Below, one piece after another: positions 16,563 to 24,850 of a stretch of 64,000 nt of DNA (position 1 is its first letter; the number at the start of each line of letters is the position of its first letter). The translations under genes were made by a program, and so were the position numbers. This stretch comes from Bacillus_AB infantis_B (GTDB lineage Bacteria > Bacillota > Bacilli > Bacillales > Cytobacillaceae). Below the pieces are notes generated by a model. The model had not been told where the DNA came from. It was given only the letters and a program-made list of their open reading frames with translations, and did not search any database. The stretch is from contig NZ_VTER01000003.1 in NCBI RefSeq assembly GCF_008180445.1, positions 434,001-498,000 on the forward strand. Reading direction: 5' to 3'.

Positions 16563-17705
16563 TCATTCCATGAAAGGAACCTGAATCAGCACGATAGTCC
16601 CGGCATTGATTTTGGAGTCGAAGGATATCTGCCCTTCCAGCAGCTCGACTCTTTCCCTCATGCCGATCATGCCAAAGGATTCGGGCTTCTTCTGGCCCGT
16701 GTCAAATCCTTTGCCGTCATCCCTGATGACAACTGAAATAGAGTCATTGCGGATTTCAAGCTTCACTTTGATCTCTTTTGCCTCAGCATGCTTTAGAGCA
16801 TTCTGTACAGATTCCTGGACAAGCCGGAACAAAGCTACCTCATATTTTGGCGGAAGCCGCTTTTCATCGCCAACATTGCTGAAATAAATTTTCACCGTAT
16901 TATGGTATTCTTCAATGGTCTGGAGATATTTCCTTAAAGTCGGCACCAGTCCAAGGTCATCGAGAGCCATGGGCCTGAGGTCATAGATAATCCTCCTGAC
17001 CTCATAAAGCGCATTTCTGACCATTTTTTTGAGGCTTTTTATTTCGGTGATGGCTTCGCCTGCTCCCCGCTCCTTATAGATTCTTTCTATCAGGTCAGAG
17101 CGCATCATCACATTGGCCATCATCTGGGCAGGCCCGTCATGAATTTCCCTTGACAGCCTTTTGCGCTCTTCCTCCTGCGCTTCAATGATCTTAAGGCCGA
17201 AATCCTGCTTAAGCTTTGCATCCTCCAGGACTTCTCCCATCCTCTTCAGGTCACTCATCAAATAGTTCATGACAACCGAGATCTGGGAAACGAGATGTTC
17301 TGCGCGGTCGATTGTTTCCTGGATGCCGAGAAGCCTTCGTTCTATATCATCCCGCCGTTCACGTAGCTGCTTTTCCTGCTGGCGGTTCATCGAAAGCTTC
17401 ATCTGCAGCTGATGCGCCTTTTCATACGCCTCCCTTACCTGGCTTTCTGTATAGTCCTTGAAATGCATGCTTACTTCAGAAAGCCTTTTTCTGGCAAAGC
17501 GCGTTTGTGCTTCCAGCTGGTCTCCCTCATCAATGGTCAGGACAACGGCCTGTTTGACTTCCTTCAGATCACTTGTCAAGCTTTCAAAGTCCTGCCGGCA
17601 TTGCTCGCTTATGCGGAAGATCTCATCCTTGCTGTTTCCAACAGTGGATACCATCTTTTCTAATATAAGATCGAGTGTCTTCGTATCGAATTTTTTTCTA
17701 GTCAT
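16563..17705 (-). CDS. degS: Sensor histidine kinase DegS
   Basis: A cytosolic protein of 380 residues without membrane segments. The N-terminal SensDegS domain and coiled coil (about 1-175) lead to the HisKA_3 box EEERKRLSREIHDGPAQMMA, with the phospho-acceptor His near residue 190, and a C-terminal HATPase with DDGKGFDTG. DegS phosphorylates DegU. Genes degS and degU form an operon, as in B. subtilis. The 178-bp space to degU is larger than usual, but no gene is visible in it. Confidence 0.97.
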   Translation of the reverse strand: MTRKKFDTKTLDLILEKMVSTVGNSKDEIFRISEQCRQDFESLTSDLKEVKQAVVLTIDEGDQLEAQTRFARKRLSEVSMHFKDYTESQVREAYEKAHQLQMKLSMNRQQEKQLRERRDDIERRLLGIQETIDRAEHLVSQISVVMNYLMSDLKRMGEVLEDAKLKQDFGLKIIEAQEEERKRLSREIHDGPAQMMANVMMRSDLIERIYKERGAGEAITEIKSLKKMVRNALYEVRRIIYDLRPMALDDLGLVPTLRKYLQTIEEYHNTVKIYFSNVGDEKRLPPKYEVALFRLVQESVQNALKHAEAKEIKVKLEIRNDSISVVIRDDGKGFDTGQKKPESFGMIGMRERVELLEGQISFDSKINAGTIVLIQVPFME

Positions 17706-18117
17706 AAAGATTCCTCCAAAGAGACTGAAAACCCTTCCGTAGCAGTATCTGACACTATTTTAGCTTGAAAATAGAAATTATGTATGAAAAATATACTAAA
17801 AAACGAAAAATTCGGCAAAAAGGCACAAGAATTTATAGTATAATCATGTCTAATATCCTATTTTCTTATAATAAGCTGCAATTTATGCCTTATTTTTAAA
17901 CATAGGACTTTTATATATTATCTCGCAATAATATGTCGATTGGCTTGAAATTATTTTTTAATTATATCATGCGAGAAAGGTACCTATATTAAAGTTTCAT
18001 TACAATCCATTGAAGAATTGAAGTTACTCAACAAGTCGCATTATAATGAAATTTGGCAAGCGACGATGACAATCCACGACAAAAATCGATAAATTGCACA
18101 GGAAAGGAGCGGGATGC
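17706..18117. other. Divergent intergenic region degS / yvyE
   Basis: An AT-rich stretch of 412 bp between divergent genes. A TATAAT box on the plus strand lies at 17839-17844 and could serve yvyE. No open frame with a ribosome site, no repeat and no strong hairpin is visible. Confidence 0.5.
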
Positions 18118-18753
18118 ATGCTGCCCTCTTATAAAACAGTCAAGGGCTTTGCCGAGCATGAAATTATTATTCAGAAATCAAGATTTATTGCTCATATATC
18201 AAGGGCCGAAACAGAAGAAGAAGCCCTGGCATTTATACAGGAAATCAAAAAAGCACACTGGAATGCTACCCACAATTGCTCAGCCTACCTGATCGGGGAA
18301 CATGATCATATCCAGAAAGCGAATGATGACGGTGAACCCAGCGGCACTGCCGGGGTCCCGATATTGGAAGTCTTAAAAAAGAAACAGCTGAAAGATACTG
18401 TTGCAGTAGTAACAAGATATTTTGGAGGCATCAAGCTTGGAGCCGGGGGTCTCATCCGCGCTTATGGAAAATCAGCCTCTGAGGGAATCAATGCGGCTGG
18501 CATTGTGACAAGAAAGCTGATGAAGATCTTATCAGTAAAGGTGGAATATACTTGGCTCGGCAAGCTGGAGAATGAGCTCCGTGAATCTGTTTACTCCATA
18601 AAGGATATACACTACCTGGAAAACGTAGAGTTTGAGGTGTTTGTTGAAGAAGCAGCCATTAACCTATTTTCAGAATGGATCACTGAGCTCACCAATGGGC
18701 AAGGACTGATTGATGAGGGAGAACTGCTGTATCTGGAAGAAGATACGGCTTGA
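18118..18753 (+). CDS. yvyE: YigZ/IMPACT family protein YvyE
   Basis: A protein of 211 residues. The N-terminal IMPACT domain reads SRFIAHISRAETEEEAL, then NATHNCSAYLIGEHDHIQKA and NDDGEPSGTAGVPILEVL, followed by TRYFGGIKLGAGGLIRAY. The C-terminal domain is DUF1949-like. The family is linked to translation control in eukaryotes, and its bacterial role is unsettled. The gene sits between degS and tagU as in B. subtilis. The ATG at 18118 is preceded by AAAGGAGC. Confidence 0.95.
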   Translation: MLPSYKTVKGFAEHEIIIQKSRFIAHISRAETEEEALAFIQEIKKAHWNATHNCSAYLIGEHDHIQKANDDGEPSGTAGVPILEVLKKKQLKDTVAVVTRYFGGIKLGAGGLIRAYGKSASEGINAAGIVTRKLMKILSVKVEYTWLGKLENELRESVYSIKDIHYLENVEFEVFVEEAAINLFSEWITELTNGQGLIDEGELLYLEEDTA

Positions 18754-18839
18754 AAAATCTATATCCGGAAATGCAAAAAAATTGTAAAATGAAGCTTGAT
18801 CTGAAAATTTTGCCAAACCTACATTAAAGGAGTACAGAT

Positions 18840-19886
18840 ATGTCTGCCAATAGACAAATGGTAAAGGTTCAAAAGAAAAGAAAACGCCGCAGGAGAGTCG
18901 TGATGTGGATCATCGTGCCTCTTCTCGTACTCGTCCTTGGGGCGACGGCTTATGGCGCTTTTCTGTACAGCAAAGCGCAGACGGTCATTGAAAAATCCTA
19001 TGAGCCGGTTGAGAGGGAATCAACAAAGCGCGATACAGCAGTTGATCCTGGGATAGATAATGTGTCCATCCTTTTTGTTGGGGTGGATGACAGCAGTACC
19101 AGGAATTTCAGCAGCAGCTCCCGATCAGATGCCCTGATGCTCGCAACCCTGAACGAAAAGACCAAATCTGTTAAGCTGCTCAGCATTCCCCGGGATTCTT
19201 ATGTTTATATCCCTGAATTGGGCTATAATGATAAAATTACGCATGCCCATGCCAATGGCGGGGTTGCCACAACAATTGAAACAGTCGAAGAAATGCTGGA
19301 TATCCCTGTCGATTATTATGTAAAAATGAACTTTAACGCGTTCATAGATGTTATTAATGCCTTGGAAGGCATTGAAGTAGAAGTCCCCTATGAACTTAGT
19401 GAAAAAGATTCAGAGGACCGGAATCATGCGATCAATCTTGAACCGGGCCTGCAGGAGCTTAACGGAGAGGAAGCCCTGGCTTTAGCCCGTACCCGCAAAC
19501 TTGATAATGACATTGAGCGCGGAAAGCGCCAGCAGGAAATCCTTAAAGCAATTGTAAAAAAAGGCTCCTCTGTCAAGTCTGTCTCCAAGTATGCAGATGT
19601 GATGGAAGCTGTCGGAGACAATATGTCTACAGATCTCTCCTTTGATGAAATGAAGTCATTCATCAATTATGCGGCTGCTGGAACATCTCTTGATATTGAA
19701 ACATTGAATCTGGCCGGGCAGGATGCCTATATTGATGGAATTTATTATTACCAGTTAGATGATGAGGAACTTGATCAAACGATCCTTACCTTAAAAGAAC
19801 ATCTTGAACTCATCCCGCAAGGCAGCTCTGAAACGGATACAGACAGCACTGTCTCCGATGATACAGGCGAAGATTCCAGCTATTAA
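18840..19886 (+). CDS. tagU: LytR-CpsA-Psr family wall polymer ligase
   Basis: A protein of 348 residues with a basic N-terminus, one membrane anchor (about 21-43) and an extracellular LCP domain: DNVSILFVGVDDSS, SDALMLATLNEKT, LLSIPRDSYVYIP and YNDKITHAHANGG. These Arg and Asp residues bind the polyprenyl-pyrophosphate polymer. LCP enzymes transfer wall teichoic acid or other polymers to peptidoglycan. Its place before tagO matches B. subtilis tagU (lytR). The tail is Ser/Thr/Asp-rich. A second LCP gene lies at 44292. Confidence 0.92.
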   Translation: MSANRQMVKVQKKRKRRRRVVMWIIVPLLVLVLGATAYGAFLYSKAQTVIEKSYEPVERESTKRDTAVDPGIDNVSILFVGVDDSSTRNFSSSSRSDALMLATLNEKTKSVKLLSIPRDSYVYIPELGYNDKITHAHANGGVATTIETVEEMLDIPVDYYVKMNFNAFIDVINALEGIEVEVPYELSEKDSEDRNHAINLEPGLQELNGEEALALARTRKLDNDIERGKRQQEILKAIVKKGSSVKSVSKYADVMEAVGDNMSTDLSFDEMKSFINYAAAGTSLDIETLNLAGQDAYIDGIYYYQLDDEELDQTILTLKEHLELIPQGSSETDTDSTVSDDTGEDSSY

Positions 19887-19913
19887 CCATAGAAATGATA
19901 CCCGCTGCGGCCA

Positions 19914-19950
19914 TGAAAAAACGTTCATCTTTATAGATGGACGTTTTTAA
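19914..19950 (+). terminator. Terminator after tagU
   Basis: AAACGTTCATCT and AGATGGACGTTT form a 12-bp stem around TTAT, followed by TTTTT. A second hairpin (GGCCGCCCG/CGGGCGGTCC, about 19957-19985) has its T-run on the minus strand, so something transcribed leftward also ends here. Confidence 0.88.
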
Positions 19951-20249
19951 CTGCTTAAAAAAAGGACCGCCCGGAAACGGGCGGCCAAAAGTGGAGATAT
20001 TAAGGTATTGTCCGTATTTCATAGCCAATAGGAAATGGACAAGTGAGTTAACGCTGAACAGGACATCTAAACCGCTGTTCAAGTCCGTTACGGATTCCTT
20101 ATAAATTGATTAAATCATAAACAGGATAAGTCTGCTTTTTTTGTCTGCTTTCTATATCTTTTGATAATCTATTAAAAACGATGGTTTTTAGTCACATATC
20201 CTCCACTATATAACTATAGGAATATTTTTTTGCGAAGGGTGAATGATAG
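19951..20249. other. Intergenic region with a minus-strand terminator and short open frame
   Basis: A minus-strand terminator hairpin (19957-19985) closes a short frame (TTG at 20082, running NSGLDVLFSVNSLVHFLLAM). It has only a weak ribosome site 14 nt away and runs on through the hairpin. TGAACAG at 20055-20061 and CTGTTCA at 20075-20081 form an inverted repeat. I cannot tell whether this is a short RNA, a remnant, or a small gene. Confidence 0.3.
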
Positions 20250-21128
20250 ATGGATTTCTCAGCAATCGGACAAAAAATAAAGGATCTCAGGAAGCTGCTG
20301 GGATTATCTCAGAAAGAGCTGGCAGAAGGCATATGCACCCAGGCACAGATAAGCAAAATAGAGAAAGGGGATGTATACCCCTATGCGTCTACACTTTACC
20401 TGATTTCCCAAAAGCTTGGTGTGGATGTTAACTATTTCTTTCATATTGGCACAACGCCGAGGCTGGATTATATATTGGAGGTCGAACGCCAGCTGGAAAT
20501 CACCAGGCGCAGCTTTGATTATGAAACCATGCGTTCTATCATTAAAGGGGAAGAGAATAATCCTTTATTTACACAAAATCCTGTGAACAGGCAGCTGATC
20601 CGGTGGCATAGAGGCATATATGAATACCACCTTAATAAAAATCCGATTAAAGCGCACCAGGTCCTGAATGAGGCCATCGCTTTAACGCACGGGAAGCTGT
20701 GGACAGAGCGTGAAATTGAAATTCTCCTGAGCAAGGGCATCATACTCTTTGAAGAAAATGAGCTTGAAGAGGCCCTGGCCATTTACAGGGATGCCAAGCG
20801 CTTCATTGATTCACTGGCCACCCTTCAGGATGTTATGCTGATGACGAAACTGCACTATAACATTGCGCGGGTGCTCACCAGACTTTCAAGATATGAAGAA
20901 TCCATTGAAAGCTGCACAAAAGGGATAGCGTGGTGCCTTGAGAAAGATCATCTCTTCCTTCTCGGTGAACTCCATTATCATACAGGCTATAATTATGAGC
21001 TGAGTCACCAGCTGGCGGAGGCGAAGAAATACATGGAAAAGGCACTTCTCATATTTGAACTGCAGAACGATACGAAATACCATTCTTATATCAATAACAA
21101 ATTGAAGACCTGGAATTTACCGATCTAG
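20250..21128 (+). CDS. PlcR/Rgg-like HTH-TPR regulator (RRNPP type)
   Basis: A protein of 292 residues. An N-terminal Cro/CI HTH (GQKIKDLRKLLGLSQKELAE, then QAQISKIEKGDVYPYASTLY, about 6-62) is followed by helical TPR-like repeats (LWTEREIEILLSKGIILFEE, LHYNIARVLTRLSRYEESI, LGELHYHTGYNYELSHQL). Length and layout match the PlcR/PrgX group, whose TPR domains bind secreted signal peptides. No peptide gene comparable to papR can be seen within 150 bp on either side. It might respond to a remote peptide or have another ligand. Confidence 0.75.
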   Translation: MDFSAIGQKIKDLRKLLGLSQKELAEGICTQAQISKIEKGDVYPYASTLYLISQKLGVDVNYFFHIGTTPRLDYILEVERQLEITRRSFDYETMRSIIKGEENNPLFTQNPVNRQLIRWHRGIYEYHLNKNPIKAHQVLNEAIALTHGKLWTEREIEILLSKGIILFEENELEEALAIYRDAKRFIDSLATLQDVMLMTKLHYNIARVLTRLSRYEESIESCTKGIAWCLEKDHLFLLGELHYHTGYNYELSHQLAEAKKYMEKALLIFELQNDTKYHSYINNKLKTWNLPI

Positions 21129-21280
21129 CCATTAAAATCGAACTATTATACCGATAAAATAATCCTCCTTTTTTCATAGGCATTTCCACCGGTTATTACT
21201 GCCCTTTTTCCATTATTTGCGATAGAATGATAGTTGAGATATTTTGTCTATATTTAACAGACTATGGAGGAAACTATTCT

Positions 21281-21943
21281 ATGATTTATGAAGTAAAGCT
21301 GTTAATGGCCCTGCGTTCTCCCGGGGTAAGCCTTTATCAGCTCGAAAAAGCGGAGGATCTCCGGGGGCTCCGGAAAAGGATTTGGCTCTTGGCAATCCTG
21401 AGCAGCATTATTTATGCAATAAGTTCCTACTTTGGAATCGGGACAGAATTCATATCAAAAGAGCTGAGCAATCTGTCTGCAGGTGAATTTGAGGCAAGAA
21501 AGGGGCTATTTGTTCTTGGAAAGGCAGTCTGGGGGCTGCTGTATGCTGCTATCTACATCTTCCTGCCGGCTTTATATTTCTGGACCCTGACAGATTTGGA
21601 ATATAAAAAGCTACTAGTGGTGCAGCTTTTTGCTTTTTCCATTCTGCTGATTGAAAAGGCTTTGCTCATCCCGATCAGCCTGACATGGGGAATCTCTCCT
21701 TCATCCTCCCCGTTTTCATTGGGCATCCTGGCTCAGTACGCCACATCCAATGGACTGATTGTGCACTTTCTGGGAGCCATAACACTATTCCAAGTCTGGA
21801 TCATATATGTTCAAACCTATTGGATCAAGAAGCTGACCGGCAGGAAAGGATGGGTCATATTCCTGATTGTCCTGTCACTCCATATCGTGTTTTGGATCTT
21901 AACAGCATTGGGAACACATATCAAAATGGAAAAGATATTTTAA
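21281..21943 (+). CDS. Yip1-like polytopic membrane protein
   Basis: A protein of 220 residues with about five hydrophobic spans (IWLLAILSSIIYAISSYF near 35-52, YAAIYIFLPALYFWTL, VQLFAFSILLIEKALLI, FLGAITLFQVWIIYVQTYW, VIFLIVLSLHIVFWILTALG). The arrangement fits the Yip1 superfamily. The ATG at 21281 has GGAGGAAA upstream. The following gene is an HlyD-like adaptor; this pair resembles yknW-yknX of B. subtilis, but neither ATPase nor permease follows. Function unknown. Confidence 0.65.
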   Translation: MIYEVKLLMALRSPGVSLYQLEKAEDLRGLRKRIWLLAILSSIIYAISSYFGIGTEFISKELSNLSAGEFEARKGLFVLGKAVWGLLYAAIYIFLPALYFWTLTDLEYKKLLVVQLFAFSILLIEKALLIPISLTWGISPSSSPFSLGILAQYATSNGLIVHFLGAITLFQVWIIYVQTYWIKKLTGRKGWVIFLIVLSLHIVFWILTALGTHIKMEKIF

Positions 21944-21957
21944 AGGTGTTGAGTGAA

Positions 21958-23196
21958 ATGAAAAGTTGGCAAGCGGGTCTACTGGCAGCAGGTGTTATCG
22001 CTTTTACAGGCGCAAATACATACCTGATCACAAAAGAAGACAGTAAAATCGATAAATCAGTTTATATAAGCGAGTGGCAGCGTGCTGCCCAGGGAGATTT
22101 AAAAGAGATCCTTTCGAAGCCTGGGGTAGCCATCCCCCAGTCTGAATATCCCGTTTATTTCAGCGAAGAGGACGGAACATTCTCAAAGTTTCTGGTGAAG
22201 CCAGGCGATAAAGTAACGCCAGGAACCCCTTTGTACGAATATGAACCGGTCAATCTGGACAGGGACAGGAACAGGATTGAATCCGAAATTGAACAGCTTA
22301 CAAACCAGATTGACTCGGTCCAGAACCATATTTCCAGCCTGAACAACTATTTATCTACTCTTGAAGCCGAACAGGCATATACTTCCACTGATGCTGAAAA
22401 AGAAGAGAAAGATCTTTCCGTAAGCATCCATGATACAGAAAAAGAAATTCTGCTCCAAGAGCTTGAAGCTGACCTGCTTGAAGACGAAAGAGATAAGTAC
22501 GAAGAGCAGCTCGATTATGTCAATGAACAAACGGGTGTGATGAGCTATCTGAGCGAAACAGACGGACAGATCGTGTCGATAAGCGAAGACCTGGACAATC
22601 CAGTGCTCATGATCCGTTCTGAAGCTGCTGCAGTAAAAGGCAAGCTGGATGAGAAGGAGCTGCAGAAGGTTGTTCAGGGCCAGGAAACGGCTGTAGAGTC
22701 AGGAACACTTAAAAAGGACTTTACAGGAAGAGTAGCAAGTGTCCAAACGATGCCTGAAACACCTTTATCGACTGAAACACAGGCAAGCTATCCATTCACC
22801 GTAGAATTGGATCAAGCCCAGGAGAAGCTCGAAAATCTTCACCCTGGAATGCAGCTCAATGTTGAAATCACAACAGGCGAAGCAAAAGATGCTGTGTTGG
22901 CTCCTTCTAAAAGTATTATGAAGCAAAATGAAAAAGAATATGTCATTGTTCTGAACAGCAAGGGGAAAACAGAAAAACGGGAAGTACAGGAAGGATTGAA
23001 GGTCGAAGGCAGCAGCGAGGTTGTCTCAGGACTGGAACAGCAGGAACCGCTAATGCTGCATCCAAAACCAGCAGCTGAAATCAGCCGGGAGTTCTTTACA
23101 CCATTTATTATGGATAAATTCTACCCAGGCGCACTGAAGGATATGACCAACAGGGAAAAGTTAAAGTATTTCCTTCTTGGTATGTTTAACCGCTAG
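21958..23196 (+). CDS. HlyD/RND-type membrane fusion adaptor protein
   Basis: From the ATG at 21958, 412 residues. A signal-like helix (AGLLAAGVIAFTGANTYLI) anchors it to the membrane. A first half-lipoyl segment (KFLVKPGDKVTPGTPLYEYE) is followed by a coiled coil (about 105-190), the second half-lipoyl part (LSETDGQIVSISEDLDN) and a beta-barrel. Such adaptors link an ABC exporter to the wall space. It lies 14 bp after the Yip1-like gene, so the two are probably cotranscribed. There is no cognate ABC exporter gene in the window. Confidence 0.78.
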   Translation: MKSWQAGLLAAGVIAFTGANTYLITKEDSKIDKSVYISEWQRAAQGDLKEILSKPGVAIPQSEYPVYFSEEDGTFSKFLVKPGDKVTPGTPLYEYEPVNLDRDRNRIESEIEQLTNQIDSVQNHISSLNNYLSTLEAEQAYTSTDAEKEEKDLSVSIHDTEKEILLQELEADLLEDERDKYEEQLDYVNEQTGVMSYLSETDGQIVSISEDLDNPVLMIRSEAAAVKGKLDEKELQKVVQGQETAVESGTLKKDFTGRVASVQTMPETPLSTETQASYPFTVELDQAQEKLENLHPGMQLNVEITTGEAKDAVLAPSKSIMKQNEKEYVIVLNSKGKTEKREVQEGLKVEGSSEVVSGLEQQEPLMLHPKPAAEISREFFTPFIMDKFYPGALKDMTNREKLKYFLLGMFNR

Positions 23197-23204
23197 GACA
23201 TAAG

Positions 23205-23315
23205 AAAAGCGCATGCGCCTTGTTCACCCCCGACAAGCACAAGACGAACCTCCCGAAAAGGCGTTCTTCGCCTTTTGGGGTTTGGCTTGTGACCTGGAGT
23301 GGATAGGCGCAGCTG
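23205..23315. repeat. Long imperfect hairpin element, possibly a dispersed repeat
   Basis: Nested inverted arms: GCGCCT (23215-23220) with AGGCGC (23305-23310), CACAAG (23238-23243) with CTTGTG (23286-23291), and AAAAGGCG with CGCCTTTT closing on TTCTT. The style, beginning GCGCATGCGCCTTGTTCACC, resembles an intergenic repeat I recall from Bacillus genomes; this has not been checked. Confidence 0.6.
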
Positions 23316-23370
23316 CTAGACAGTAATCGAAGTTAAAAAATATACTTGCTTATCTGCTAAAATAAAAAAG

Positions 23371-23397
23371 AACACTCCAGCTGGAGTGTTCTTTTCT
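23371..23397. terminator. Bidirectional terminator, adaptor gene/tagO
   Basis: GAACACTCCAGCTGGAGTGTTC is a perfect hairpin flanked by AAAAAA on one side and TTTTC on the other, lying immediately after the tagO stop codon. Confidence 0.88.
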
Positions 23398-24458
23398 TAT
23401 CTGTCTTTCGCCGTCGAATACCGGATATCGCGCATGACCTTCAGCAATGGCCTGTGATCCTTGCCCATCAGACCGACTTTCTCAGCGAATACTTCGATGA
23501 GCAGCAGGAGGACTCCTATCACAACGAATGATCCCCATACCTTAGCCTGTGAAAAGATGACCGCAGTCAGTCCGAAAAATGCAGCCATCGCATATATCAG
23601 GATTACTGTCTGGCGATGGGAGTAGCCAAGGCGCAGCAGACAATGGTGAAGATGGGATTTGTCCGGAGCTGATAAAGGCTTTTTCGTGACAATCCTGCGA
23701 ATAATCGCAAAGAATGTATCAGAAATTGGAACTCCGAGGATAATAACAGGAACGATGAAAGAAATCATGGTTACATTCTTAAATCCAAGCAGTGATAATA
23801 CAGAAATAATATAGCCAAGGAAAAGGGCTCCTGTATCCCCCATAAATATCTTTGCCGGATGGAAATTGTATATCAGGAATCCGAGTGTGCTTGCAAGTGT
23901 GATGCTTCCGATTGCCACTACATAAGGGTCGCCCATAATGATGGCCATCCCTGAAATAGTAATCAGGGCAATTGATGAAACACCTGCTGCCAGGCCATCC
24001 AGACCATCAATCAAATTGATGGCATTGGTGATGCCGACAATCCAAAGAATCGTTAGCGGTATGCTCAGCATCCCAAATTCAAGCATGCCTCCGAATGGGA
24101 GGTTGACGAATTCAACATGCACGCCTCCCCATATAACAACGATGGCTGCTGCAGCCAGCTGACCGGCAAGCTTAACTTTTGCTGATATTTCGATCATATC
24201 ATCCAGAACCCCGGTAGCAATGATGATCAGGCTTCCCAGAATGATCGCCATATTGTAAGGTGCTTCAGGCTGGAGAATCAGCAAACCTGCAATAAAGCTT
24301 ATATAAATGGCAAGGCCGCCCAGCCGGGGCATAATCTTTTGGTGGACCTTCCGCTGGTTGGGCTTGTCTGTAGCGCCAATTTTAAAGGCAAGTTTTTTTA
24401 CTAAAGGTGTAATAAGAATGGAGGTGATGAAACAAATTAACATGGTCAAGTAAATCAT
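23397..24458 (-). CDS. tagO: Undecaprenyl-phosphate GlcNAc-1-phosphate transferase TagO
   Basis: A polytopic protein of 353 residues with about ten membrane spans. Family motifs are present: RKVHQKIMPRLGG near 36-48, NAINLIDGLDGLAAG near 153-167, FNFHPAKIFMGDTGALFLG-like (NFHPAKIFMGDTGALFLGY), and SDKSHLHH-type PDKSHLHHCLLRLG. TagO makes the lipid-linked GlcNAc starter for wall teichoic acid and, in S-layer bacilli, for the secondary wall polymer that anchors SLH proteins. The ATG at 24458 is preceded by AAGGAGG; the frame extends upstream but without a ribosome site. Confidence 0.93.
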   Translation of the reverse strand: MIYLTMLICFITSILITPLVKKLAFKIGATDKPNQRKVHQKIMPRLGGLAIYISFIAGLLILQPEAPYNMAIILGSLIIIATGVLDDMIEISAKVKLAGQLAAAAIVVIWGGVHVEFVNLPFGGMLEFGMLSIPLTILWIVGITNAINLIDGLDGLAAGVSSIALITISGMAIIMGDPYVVAIGSITLASTLGFLIYNFHPAKIFMGDTGALFLGYIISVLSLLGFKNVTMISFIVPVIILGVPISDTFFAIIRRIVTKKPLSAPDKSHLHHCLLRLGYSHRQTVILIYAMAAFFGLTAVIFSQAKVWGSFVVIGVLLLLIEVFAEKVGLMGKDHRPLLKVMRDIRYSTAKDR

Positions 24459-24771
24459 GTAGAGCCTCCTTAATAAATAGCATATCCATTCAGCTTTTAT
24501 TTTACTATCCAAAAATGATGCATAATTCGTCATTTATTTACATAGACACTATTATTGCCACAATGCATTATAGCACATCAAATTCAATTAATATATTAAT
24601 TTTTTATTTCTTTTCCGGTACTTATATAGGCATGTATGTAATATTTCCAATCTTTCAATATGTAAAACTTCTGACTGCAGACTTCCCCCTCTCTCCTCAT
24701 CCTCCAATAATTCATTAGACGGAGAAAAAGCAGATGAAGTTTCAAATTCAGACAGAATTTTATAGAAGATT

Positions 24772-24799
24772 TTGTCATTCCTGCAAGTATTACTATAAT
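24772..24799 (+). promoter_or_regulatory. Probable SigA promoter of secA2-slaP
   Basis: TTGTCA, 16 nt, TATAAT on the plus strand, 52 bp upstream of the secA2 ATG. The 392-bp tagO-secA2 interval is otherwise AT-rich with no convincing gene. Confidence 0.6.
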
Positions 24800-24850
24800 A
24801 GGAAAATACATGATATACTAGTAGGGAATTTGCATAAGGAGCGTCCCAAT

